A stretch of 5,611 bases of DNA from Nitrospinales bacterium (GTDB taxonomy: Bacteria > Nitrospinota_A > UBA7883 > JACRGQ01): the NCBI GenBank assembly GCA_023248615.1, contig JAHFEI010000148.1, forward strand, positions 1 through 5,611, in the 5' to 3' direction. Below, piece after piece: positions 1-5,611 of the stretch. A program made the position numbers and the translations under genes. Position 1 is the first letter of the stretch. Each line of letters begins with the position of its first letter. The notes beneath the pieces are model-generated. The model did no database searches, had not been told where the DNA came from, and worked only from the letters and a program-made list of their open reading frames with translations.

Positions 1-1372
1 GCACCACTTCGTCCAGTGTGCGCATGTTACCGTTGATAGCGATGTTTTCGATGTAGGCGCGCGGGCCTTCCTTCACCACGTAATTGATACCGATGGTATT
101 GGTGGCGGGGTCGCGCTGCAGCTGCGGATCAATGGCCACGAACGCAAAACCCATATTGCCGAGCTGCCCGGTCATGGATTCAACGGTAGCATCCACCTGC
201 TCGGCGTTAAAAATATCGCCTTCCTTCGATTTGATGAAGGTTTGCAGTTTGGAGCCTTCCACGTGCTGAAGCTCGCTTGCAGTCTGCATTTTGCCGAATT
301 TATACTTCTTCCCTTCTTCCACCGTGAAGGTGATGTAGAACGCATCTTTCTGCGCCGCAAGATCTGCCGTGGAGGAAATCACCCGGAAATCCGCGTAACC
401 GTGCGCGACATAGAAGCGGCGCAGCAGTTCCTGATCAAAGCTGAGGCGATCCTGGTCATAGGTATCGTCACTGGAGAGGAAACGCCACCAGGCACTTTCC
501 TTGGTCTTGATGATGTGGCGAAGATGCGCCGTGCTGAATGCCGAATTTCCTACAAAGGAAATACGCGTGATTTTAGAGCGATCGCCCTCATCAATCTCGA
601 ACACCAGGTTCACGCGGTTGTGATCAAGCTGGATGATTTTCGGCGTGACTACAGCGGAATACCGCCCGTTTTTCTGATAAAGATCGAGAATGCGCTTTAC
701 GTCCTGCTGCACGTCCGTTTTGTTATAAACAGCGCGCGGAGCCAGATGCGTTTCATTTTTGAGGTCGTCATCGGAAAGGCGCTTGTTGCCCTCAAACGCC
801 ACTTCGCCAATGAGCGGGTTTTCCGCCACGTCCACCACCAGTGTGCTGCCTTCCATATGCGCGGAAGCATCTCCGAACAGCCCGCTGGCGAAGACGCTGG
901 CGATGCCGGCATCAATCCTGCGCGCACTCACTTTATCTCCGGGACGCAGACCAAGGAAGGAAATCACCGTATCGCTTTCGATGCGCTGGTTGCCTTTTAC
1001 CTTGATGTCCCGGATTGCCGCACCACCATTTTCAGCCGCTTTCACGGAGGGATGCGCACTTTTTTTCGTTATTGCACCCGCCGCACCCTCGCCGGCCGCT
1101 TCTGCAGCAGATGCCTCGGAATCTTCATCCATTTCTATGGCGTTGCCCGCCGCTTCCGGCTTATCCGTTATCGGAGGAAAAATACTGGCATCCGCCTCCG
1201 AAGGTGTATCCATGCCTTGCTGTTCCGCTCCTTCAGCAGGGGTAGATGCGGAAGAAACCGTGGCCAAAGGAGAGACAGATCCGGATTGCGCAAAAACGGA
1301 GGAATACGTACCCGCCGCAAGCACCGCCGCCGTCATCGTGGCAGTGGCCATTATCCCCTTCCTAAACTTCAT
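1..1372 (-). CDS. bamA: Outer-membrane protein assembly factor BamA, N-terminal part (3' end outside window)
   Basis: BamA is the Omp85-family core of the BAM complex, which folds and inserts beta-barrel proteins into the outer membrane. The minus-strand frame is open from ATG at 1372 to the window edge, giving 457 residues; the barrel is not in the window. Residues 1-28 look like a Sec signal peptide: K2, R4 and K5, then a hydrophobic Ala-rich stretch, with V-F-A before a predicted cut at A28. Residues 29-119 are a low-complexity, acidic Ala/Ser/Glu/Pro-rich linker. Periplasmic POTRA repeats follow at about 120-186 (IRDIKVKGNQRI), 187-263 (GEVAFEGNKRL), 266-354 (KITRISFVGNSAF) and 355-436. 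POTRA 5 starts near 437 (AYIENIAINGNMRTLDEVV), where the window ends. The start is one base after the rseP stop, so translational coupling is likely. Met8 (1351) is an alternative start with a better Shine-Dalgarno, but it would remove the basic n-region. The identity is secure from the POTRA series and the rseP context. Confidence 0.95.
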   Translation of the reverse strand, partial: MKFRKGIMATATMTAAVLAAGTYSSVFAQSGSVSPLATVSSASTPAEGAEQQGMDTPSEADASIFPPITDKPEAAGNAIEMDEDSEASAAEAAGEGAAGAITKKSAHPSVKAAENGGAAIRDIKVKGNQRIESDTVISFLGLRPGDKVSARRIDAGIASVFASGLFGDASAHMEGSTLVVDVAENPLIGEVAFEGNKRLSDDDLKNETHLAPRAVYNKTDVQQDVKRILDLYQKNGRYSAVVTPKIIQLDHNRVNLVFEIDEGDRSKITRISFVGNSAFSTAHLRHIIKTKESAWWRFLSSDDTYDQDRLSFDQELLRRFYVAHGYADFRVISSTADLAAQKDAFYITFTVEEGKKYKFGKMQTASELQHVEGSKLQTFIKSKEGDIFNAEQVDATVESMTGQLGNMGFAFVAIDPQLQRDPATNTIGINYVVKEGPRAYIENIAINGNMRTLDEVV

Positions 1373-1373
1373 T

Positions 1374-2525
1374 CTAAAACACCCCAAAATGTTTCAAATC
1401 ATTGAATGCGGTACGCAGCATCAACGAGATGATTACCAGCAATCCGAACCGGAAACAATATTCCAGCGTCCGTTCCTTGAGTGGCCTGCCCCGCGCCGCC
1501 TCGATGGCGTAAAAGAACAGGTGACCGCCGTCCAACATAGGGATGGGAAACAGATTAATCAAGCCAAGATTAATGGAAAGCACCACCATGAACCAGAGCA
1601 CGGTTTCCAGCCCGTGACTGGCTGCCTGCCCCGAATATTCCACGATGCGCATCGTGCCGCTGAGCTGGTTGACACTGCGCGCGCCCGTAATCACCTGTCC
1701 AAGCGCGGTGAGCGTTTGTACGCTGATGGTATAAGTTTCGCGTATGGCCGCGCCAAGGGCAGGCAGGGGGGCAAGCTGCGCCGTATGCACCATGCCGCCG
1801 GGGCTGATGCCGATCTGCCCGATTTCTACCTTGTTGCCGAAAATATCCGTACTTTCGCGGAGTTTCGGAGAGATTTTCCCGTGGATGGATTGCCCCTCGC
1901 GTTCATAGGTAATGCTCATTTCCATATCCGGATGAAGCGACACGATGCCCTGAAGCTCCTGGAATTTGGAAATAGAAACACCGTTCAACTCGGTGATTTT
2001 ATCCCCCGACTTTAACCCGGTTTCCTCCGCCGCGCTGCCCTTCATCACCTTGCCGACTTCGGAGCTGCTTTCCGCAATACCGTAATGCCAGATGAAAAAC
2101 GTGAGAATGAGGATGGAAAGCAGGAAGTTAGCAATCGGCCCCGCCGATGCAATCGCCGCTTTTTTGTGGAGCGGCTGGGTGTTGAAGGCGATTTTGCGCT
2201 CCTCCGGGGTCAGTTCGGAGATTTTTTCGCTATCGGGATTGCTGGCCGCGCCTTCGTCCCCGAACATCTTGACGTAGCCGCCGAGCGGAACCAGCGCGAT
2301 TTTCCAGCGTGTGCCCGCTTTGTTCGTCCACCCGAAAACCTCCCTGCCGAAGCCGATGGAAAACGCCTCCACCTTCACGCCGCAGCGTCGCGCCACCCAG
2401 TAATGCCCGAATTCGTGGATAAAAACGATCACCGAAATGATGACCACGAACGGCAAAAAGTAATTCACCGTAGGCGCATAGACCTGCAGCAACAGAAAAT
2501 CAAAAAAAGAATACAGTGTGCTCAT
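1374..2525 (-). CDS. rseP: RseP-type site-2 intramembrane zinc metalloprotease
   Basis: RseP is an inner-membrane S2P protease that cuts transmembrane segments within the bilayer, classically anti-sigma factor RseA in E. coli (MmpA is the Caulobacter relative). The 383-residue product has every family hallmark. The zinc-binding HEFGH is at 37-41 in the first membrane segment (about 22-41). The conserved GPIANF is at 129-134 at the second segment (about 128-147). One PDZ domain lies at about 155-235 (GSAAEETGLKSGDKITELNG). The third zinc ligand D332 is in NLFPIPMLDGGH (324-335) in the third segment, and a last hydrophobic segment lies near 358-372. E. coli RseP is longer with two PDZ domains; a single PDZ and this length are usual in Alphaproteobacteria. 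bamA follows after one base. Upstream, the usual neighbour dxr is separated from it by an opposite-strand gene. No Shine-Dalgarno precedes the ATG at 2525. The native substrate cannot be told from the sequence. Confidence 0.97.
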   Translation of the reverse strand: MSTLYSFFDFLLLQVYAPTVNYFLPFVVIISVIVFIHEFGHYWVARRCGVKVEAFSIGFGREVFGWTNKAGTRWKIALVPLGGYVKMFGDEGAASNPDSEKISELTPEERKIAFNTQPLHKKAAIASAGPIANFLLSILILTFFIWHYGIAESSSEVGKVMKGSAAEETGLKSGDKITELNGVSISKFQELQGIVSLHPDMEMSITYEREGQSIHGKISPKLRESTDIFGNKVEIGQIGISPGGMVHTAQLAPLPALGAAIRETYTISVQTLTALGQVITGARSVNQLSGTMRIVEYSGQAASHGLETVLWFMVVLSINLGLINLFPIPMLDGGHLFFYAIEAARGRPLKERTLEYCFRFGLLVIISLMLRTAFNDLKHFGVF

Positions 2526-2540
2526 CGTAGTTATGTATAC
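2526..2540 (-). promoter_or_regulatory. Candidate -10 region of the rseP-bamA promoter, next to the start codon
   Basis: On the minus strand TATACA (2539-2534) resembles a -10 box and lies 8 bases before the rseP ATG. TTGCAA (2560-2555) could be its -35, but the spacer is only 15 bases. Transcription from this box would begin at or within a couple of bases of the ATG, giving an almost leaderless mRNA, in line with the missing Shine-Dalgarno. A promoter is expected between 2526 and 2692 because the upstream gene is on the other strand. This placement is inference from weak matches. Confidence 0.3.
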
Positions 2541-2624
2541 TATCGGTAGCCTGGTTGCAAGGGGTGGAGCAGGGTATCCGCAAATTTTTGTGGATTTGGA
2601 GAAAGTTTGACTGCATATTTTTTG

Positions 2625-2654
2625 CTGACATACCTCCTCTCCAGAGGTTATATA
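2625..2654 (+). promoter_or_regulatory. Candidate sigma-70-type promoter for the acyltransferase gene
   Basis: CTGACA at 2625-2630 matches five of six bases of the TTGACA -35 consensus. TATATA at 2649-2654 matches four of six of the -10 consensus, with an 18-base spacer. Transcription would start near 2661, about 30 bases before the GTG start of the acyltransferase. A short dyad (CCTCT/AGAGG, 2636-2647) lies inside the spacer. The call rests on consensus matching alone in an AT-rich intergenic stretch. Confidence 0.4.
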
Positions 2655-2692
2655 AGGTATCCTAATCCTACGATAGATGGATTCAATCCCTC

Positions 2693-3697
2693 GTGTCCTC
2701 TTTTTCCGCCAGTAATAATTTTGATTGCCTGCGCTTTATGGCAGCACTTCTGGTGCTTGTCAGCCATAGCGTGATCTGTCATTCCGCGCCTGAAGCCCCC
2801 CATCTTTTTACAGGCGCAGGCCTGGGGGCAAATATTTTTTTCCTTATCAGCGGTTTCCTTATCACCGCAAGCTGGGTGCATCACCCGGATGCAGGACATT
2901 ATTTCAGAAACCGCGCGCTTCGGATTTTCCCTGCGCTGGTCGTTCCGGTGGTGGGGTGCGCCTACCTGCTTGGCCCTATCGTAACGACCTTACCTGTCGC
3001 AGATTATTTTTCCAGTGCCGGAACCCATATCTACCTGTTTAACCTTCTGCTCATCACCATCCCTTTTCTTCCGGGGGTTTTTACCACCAATCCTTATCCG
3101 ATGGTGGTTAACGGGGCACTATGGACGCTTCCTATCGAGTTTCTGATGTATGTGATGGTGGCGGCACTGGGTGTGGTGGGGTTGTTGCGTCGAGAAATTG
3201 CCCTGATTATACTGATAGCTGCAACATATGGTTTATTCGCCAACTATTATTCCTCGGCACATTTGGACATCAGCACTTTCGGAACAAACAGCTGCATAGT
3301 GTTTTTTCTTATCGGCACGGCATTTTATTTCTTTTTCCCCATTATCCCCTGGCGGCTGCCGATCTCACTGCTGTGCCTGATCCTGATGATAACAGCATTT
3401 TACTTACACTCTTTCATTTTATACATGGTGGCACTTCCTTACCTGGTATTTTTCTGCGTTTTCAGCAAGCGATTGCCTTTCCAGCGATGGAGTAAATACG
3501 GTGATTTTTCCTATGGCCTGTATATTTACTCCACCCCTGTCACACAGACGCTGGTGCATTATTTTCCTGGTCTCAGCCTGGTGTGGTTTATTCCTTGTGT
3601 GTTTCTGATAACATTGCTATTCGCTTTTGCCTCCTGGCATCTGGTAGAAAAACACGCTTTGAAACTGAAGAAAACAGTGCTGCACAGGACGGCATAA
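2693..3697 (+). CDS. Acyltransferase 3 (AT3/OafA-YrhL) family membrane protein
   Basis: AT3 proteins are multi-pass inner-membrane enzymes that transfer acyl groups, often acetyl, to sugars of lipopolysaccharide, peptidoglycan, exopolysaccharide or other cell-surface molecules. The 334-residue product is hydrophobic throughout with about ten likely membrane segments and has no added SGNH domain, so it is a bare AT3 core of ordinary length. Visible family motifs are NNFDCLRF (8-15) leading to the R-x10-H pair R14/H25, FFLISGFLI (49-57), the RxxR pair R74/R77 in NRALRIFPAL, GALWTLPIEF (141-150) with E149, and the C-terminal FSYGLYIYSTP followed by a WHLVEKHALK tail. The start is GTG at 2693: it is the only usual start codon between the in-frame TAA at 2663 and the NNFD motif, and its Shine-Dalgarno is weak. 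The gene lies opposite to its neighbours inside the cdsA-dxr-rseP-bamA cluster and is less GC-rich than they are, which suggests later acquisition. The acceptor is unknown; surface polysaccharide or lipid A sugar is a guess from the family. Confidence 0.88.
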   Translation: MSSFSASNNFDCLRFMAALLVLVSHSVICHSAPEAPHLFTGAGLGANIFFLISGFLITASWVHHPDAGHYFRNRALRIFPALVVPVVGCAYLLGPIVTTLPVADYFSSAGTHIYLFNLLLITIPFLPGVFTTNPYPMVVNGALWTLPIEFLMYVMVAALGVVGLLRREIALIILIAATYGLFANYYSSAHLDISTFGTNSCIVFFLIGTAFYFFFPIIPWRLPISLLCLILMITAFYLHSFILYMVALPYLVFFCVFSKRLPFQRWSKYGDFSYGLYIYSTPVTQTLVHYFPGLSLVWFIPCVFLITLLFAFASWHLVEKHALKLKKTVLHRTA

Positions 3698-3713
3698 TTT
3701 CAGGAAAAATTAT
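3694..3713. repeat. AT-only inverted repeat joining two convergent stop codons
   Basis: ATAATTT (3694-3700) and AAATTAT (3707-3713) are perfect reverse complements around a six-base loop. The TAA of the acyltransferase (3695-3697, plus) lies within one arm and the TAA of dxr (3712-3710, minus) within the other. A transcript of either strand could form this hairpin, but its seven A-T pairs are weak and no clear U-tract follows. It could be a poor bidirectional terminator or chance. I see no stronger terminator for either gene nearby. Confidence 0.4.
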
Positions 3714-4957
3714 TCCCCGCTCCCGCATTTTGCCACAGAAAACATTGCTCCAGCATAGTGCTTTTTTTCCCTATTTTCCGCCAGCATCCTGGCTTTAGCG
3801 CGGGCTATTTTATCGGTGTCGTATACCTGCTCCAGCGAGGTGAGTACCTCGGCGGGAAGCTGCGCCAGCGTTTCCTCCACCACAGCGGCAATGCCCAGAA
3901 AGCTGAGCTTTTTCTCCAGAAACGCGGCGACAGCGATTTCATTCGCGGCATTCAGCACACAGGGCGCGGTTCCGCCCGCCTCCAGTGCCGCCCGCGCGAT
4001 GTGCAAGGCGGGGAACTTCACTTCATCCGGTTTCTCGAAGGTGAGCTTGCCGATTTCCGCAAGGTTCAGCCGCTTCGTTTCCGTTTCCATGCGTTCCGGC
4101 CAGGCGAGCGCGAAGGCAATCGGCACACGCATATCGGGGATGCTCAAGCCCGCCAGCATCGAGCCATCCCGATACGCCACCAGGCAATGCACGATGGATT
4201 CCGGATGGATAATCGCATCAATCTGCTGTTTTTCCACGGGAAATAAATGATATGCCTCAATGATCTCCAACCCCTTATTCATCATGGTGGCGGAATCCAC
4301 GGAGATTTTCGCGCCCATGCTCCAGTTGGGATGGGCGACGGCCTGTTCGGGGGTGACATTCACCATTTCCTCCCGCAAAAACGTGCGGAACGGCCCGCCG
4401 GAAGCGGTCAGCGTGATACGCTCGATAGTTTCCGGATGCGCAAAATCCAGCGTCTGGAACACGGCGTTATGCTCGGAATCAATGGGCAGCAATTTCGCGT
4501 TATAACGCGCCGCCTCCGCAATCATCAGGTCGCCTGCGCAGACCAGACACTCCTTGTTGGCAAGACCGATAGTCACGCCCTGGCGGATAGCCACGAGCGT
4601 GGGAGCCAGTGCCGCCGCACCCACGATGCCCGATACCAGCATATCCACCGGGCGGGCGGCGGCTTCCAGCACAGCCTGCTTTCCGCTCGCGGCCTCGATG
4701 CCCGTGCCCGCCAGCAGGTGCTTCAACTCCTCGTATTTTGATTCGTCCTCGATCACGGCGAGCTTCGCACCGCAGGATTTCACAGCTTCCGCAAGCTCCC
4801 GAACGCGCGTGGAAGATACCAGTGCCTCCACCGCGAACGCACCCGTGCTCTGTGCAATCAGGTGCAGCGTGTTCTGGCCGATAGTTCCCGTCGCGCCGAA
4901 AATCGAGATGCGGCGCGGGCGGGCGGCGGCTTTCAGCAGGGGAGCGGGCTGGTTCAT
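3710..4957 (-). CDS. dxr: 1-deoxy-D-xylulose 5-phosphate reductoisomerase (DXR, IspC)
   Basis: This cytosolic enzyme converts 1-deoxy-D-xylulose 5-phosphate to 2-C-methyl-D-erythritol 4-phosphate with NADPH and a divalent metal. It is the first committed step of the MEP isoprenoid pathway and the target of fosmidomycin. The 415-residue product is full length or slightly long, with an extra basic N-terminal lead of about 14 residues. The NADPH-binding loop GATGTIG is at 21-27, LANKECLVCAG at 132-142, the metal site LPIDSEHNAVFQ at 157-168 (D160, E162), the substrate loop TASGGPFR at 184-191, and HPNWSMGAKISVDSATMMNK at 209-228 followed by E231, the third metal ligand. HPESIVH (251-257) and the C-terminal alpha-helical domain complete it. 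ATG at 4957 is 12 bases after the cdsA stop, consistent with one transcript; its Shine-Dalgarno is weak. Downstream it meets the acyltransferase tail to tail. All catalytic residues I can check are present. Confidence 0.98.
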   Translation of the reverse strand: MNQPAPLLKAAARPRRISIFGATGTIGQNTLHLIAQSTGAFAVEALVSSTRVRELAEAVKSCGAKLAVIEDESKYEELKHLLAGTGIEAASGKQAVLEAAARPVDMLVSGIVGAAALAPTLVAIRQGVTIGLANKECLVCAGDLMIAEAARYNAKLLPIDSEHNAVFQTLDFAHPETIERITLTASGGPFRTFLREEMVNVTPEQAVAHPNWSMGAKISVDSATMMNKGLEIIEAYHLFPVEKQQIDAIIHPESIVHCLVAYRDGSMLAGLSIPDMRVPIAFALAWPERMETETKRLNLAEIGKLTFEKPDEVKFPALHIARAALEAGGTAPCVLNAANEIAVAAFLEKKLSFLGIAAVVEETLAQLPAEVLTSLEQVYDTDKIARAKARMLAENREKKHYAGAMFSVAKCGSGE

Positions 4958-4969
4958 GCGTACCGTGAT

Positions 4970-5611
4970 TTATCCGACAATCGCCCAGAGGATGGTAATC
5001 GCCCAGGCCACGGAGAGTATACCATCCATGCGATCAAGTAAACCGCCATGTCCGGGGATGAGGTTGCCGCTATCCTTCACCCCGAATTTGCGCTTTACCC
5101 AGCTTTCGTACAAGTCACCTATTTGTGCGATGACGGCGAGGAAGACACAGAGCACCATAAAGGGAAGCCACTGAAATCCAAGAAGCGAATCGCAATTGAT
5201 ACGGCATCCTGCGGCGATATTCTTACCGCCGATAAGTACGTAAAACATCAGCAGGCCGCTTACGGCGGCGCACACCATCCCGCCGATCAGCCCTTCCCAG
5301 GTTTTTTTGGGGCTGATTTTTGGGGCGAGCTTGTGTTTTCCGAATTTCCGCCCCACGAAATACGCGCCGATGTCCGTCGCCCATACCACCGCGATAGTGA
5401 GGTAGACCATCTCATCCCATTTGCCGTCGGTGGAAACGCGGAACAGTGCCAGCATCGCACACGGCACGCCGATATAGATCGCGCCCCAGATCGCCCACAC
5501 GATGCGGTTCGGCGCGCTGCGGGTGATGGTAATCCACTCGCTGAGCATCAGCACATAGCACACGCCCATCAGGAGCACGAACTGGATGCCGCCGTTCCAT
5601 ACGATGCCCAG
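4970..5611 (-). CDS. cdsA: Phosphatidate cytidylyltransferase CdsA, C-terminal part (5' end outside window)
   Basis: CdsA is an inner-membrane enzyme that makes CDP-diacylglycerol from phosphatidic acid and CTP, the branch point to all major bacterial phospholipids. The minus-strand frame stays open to the window edge at 5611, so the 213 residues seen are the C-terminal portion and the true start lies outside. A GTG at 5578 is internal, since coding continues upstream of it (FQIGGNWVIGL read backwards). The CDP-diglyceride synthetase signature is complete at residues 170-196 of the visible part: S-W-V-K-R, then KDSG, IPGHGG and LLDRMD, including the metal-binding acidic residues. Upstream of it are WATDIGAYFVGRKFG and ISPKKTWEGLIGG, also typical. 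Several hydrophobic segments fit a multi-pass protein. The C-terminus is short, ending 17 residues after DRMD. The gene is followed by dxr after 12 bases, the usual proteobacterial order; uppS would be expected just beyond 5611. Confidence 0.97.
   Translation of the reverse strand: MGIVWNGGIQFVLLMGVCYVLMLSEWITITRSAPNRIVWAIWGAIYIGVPCAMLALFRVSTDGKWDEMVYLTIAVVWATDIGAYFVGRKFGKHKLAPKISPKKTWEGLIGGMVCAAVSGLLMFYVLIGGKNIAAGCRINCDSLLGFQWLPFMVLCVFLAVIAQIGDLYESWVKRKFGVKDSGNLIPGHGGLLDRMDGILSVAWAITILWAIVG

Noticed and set aside
242..1405. 387-codon plus-strand ORF opposite bamA
   Set aside because: It is antisense to a clear BamA reading frame. Its product is Arg/His-rich with no recognisable domain, and long antisense frames are common in GC-rich genes.
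759..2015. 418-codon plus-strand ORF across the bamA-rseP junction
   Set aside because: It overlaps two well-supported genes on the other strand, is low in complexity, and has no family motif, promoter or ribosome site I can see.
2573..2662. GGTATCC present twice (2573-2579 and 2656-2662) as possible insertion footprints or operators
   Set aside because: A seven-base match within about 170 bases is expected by chance, and the copies do not flank the inserted gene.
2677..2715. ATG-started 12-codon ORF overlapping the acyltransferase start, as a possible true start broken by a frameshift
   Set aside because: The GTG-started frame already covers the full N-terminal AT3 motif, and the short ORF adds no recognisable sequence. 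No frameshift is needed.
3661..3700. Possible terminator hairpin around GTGCTGCAC near the acyltransferase end
   Set aside because: The stem is too short, the loop is one to three bases, and it lies within the coding region.
3758..5174. Several plus-strand ORFs of 80-206 codons opposite dxr and cdsA
   Set aside because: All lie antisense to dxr or cdsA, whose full motif sets are present. They show no motifs of their own and look like frame shadows.
5412..5600. 62-codon minus-strand ORF in another frame of cdsA
   Set aside because: It overlaps the CdsA frame on the same strand and is Arg-rich without features.

Overview
The window looks like a piece of an alphaproteobacterial chromosome carrying part of the conserved envelope-biogenesis cluster. 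Read on the minus strand, the gene order is cdsA (5' end cut by the window) - dxr - [unrelated gene on the opposite strand] - rseP - bamA (3' end cut by the window). This matches the widespread cdsA-dxr-rseP-bamA order of Proteobacteria. RseP has a single PDZ domain and is about 380 residues long, as is usual in Alphaproteobacteria, and the core genes are GC-rich (about 58-65% in four 60-base lines counted by hand). The genus cannot be decided from the sequence alone.

Layout, from high to low coordinates. 5611-4970 (minus): C-terminal 213 residues of CdsA, with a complete CDP-diglyceride synthetase signature. 4957-3710 (minus): complete Dxr, 12 bases after cdsA. 2693-3697 (plus): a complete acyltransferase-3 membrane protein that converges on dxr with only 12 bases between the two stop codons. 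2526-2692: a 167-base divergent intergenic region that should hold the promoters of both the acyltransferase and rseP. 2525-1374 (minus): complete RseP site-2 protease. 1372-1 (minus): the signal peptide, an unusual acidic linker, POTRA domains 1-4 and the start of POTRA 5 of BamA. BamA begins one base after the rseP stop.

The core genes serve envelope assembly: CdsA makes CDP-diacylglycerol for phospholipids, Dxr makes MEP for isoprenoids (including undecaprenyl carrier lipid), RseP cleaves membrane substrates such as anti-sigma factors, and BamA inserts outer-membrane proteins. The acyltransferase-3 gene is the only foreign-looking element. It lies in opposite orientation, is visibly less GC-rich, and separates rseP-bamA from dxr, so these two genes probably need their own promoter. 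I see no RNA gene, insertion sequence, CRISPR array or clearly new multi-gene system. The points most worth a second look are this operon interruption, the roughly 90-residue acidic linker in BamA, and the unusual start region of rseP.
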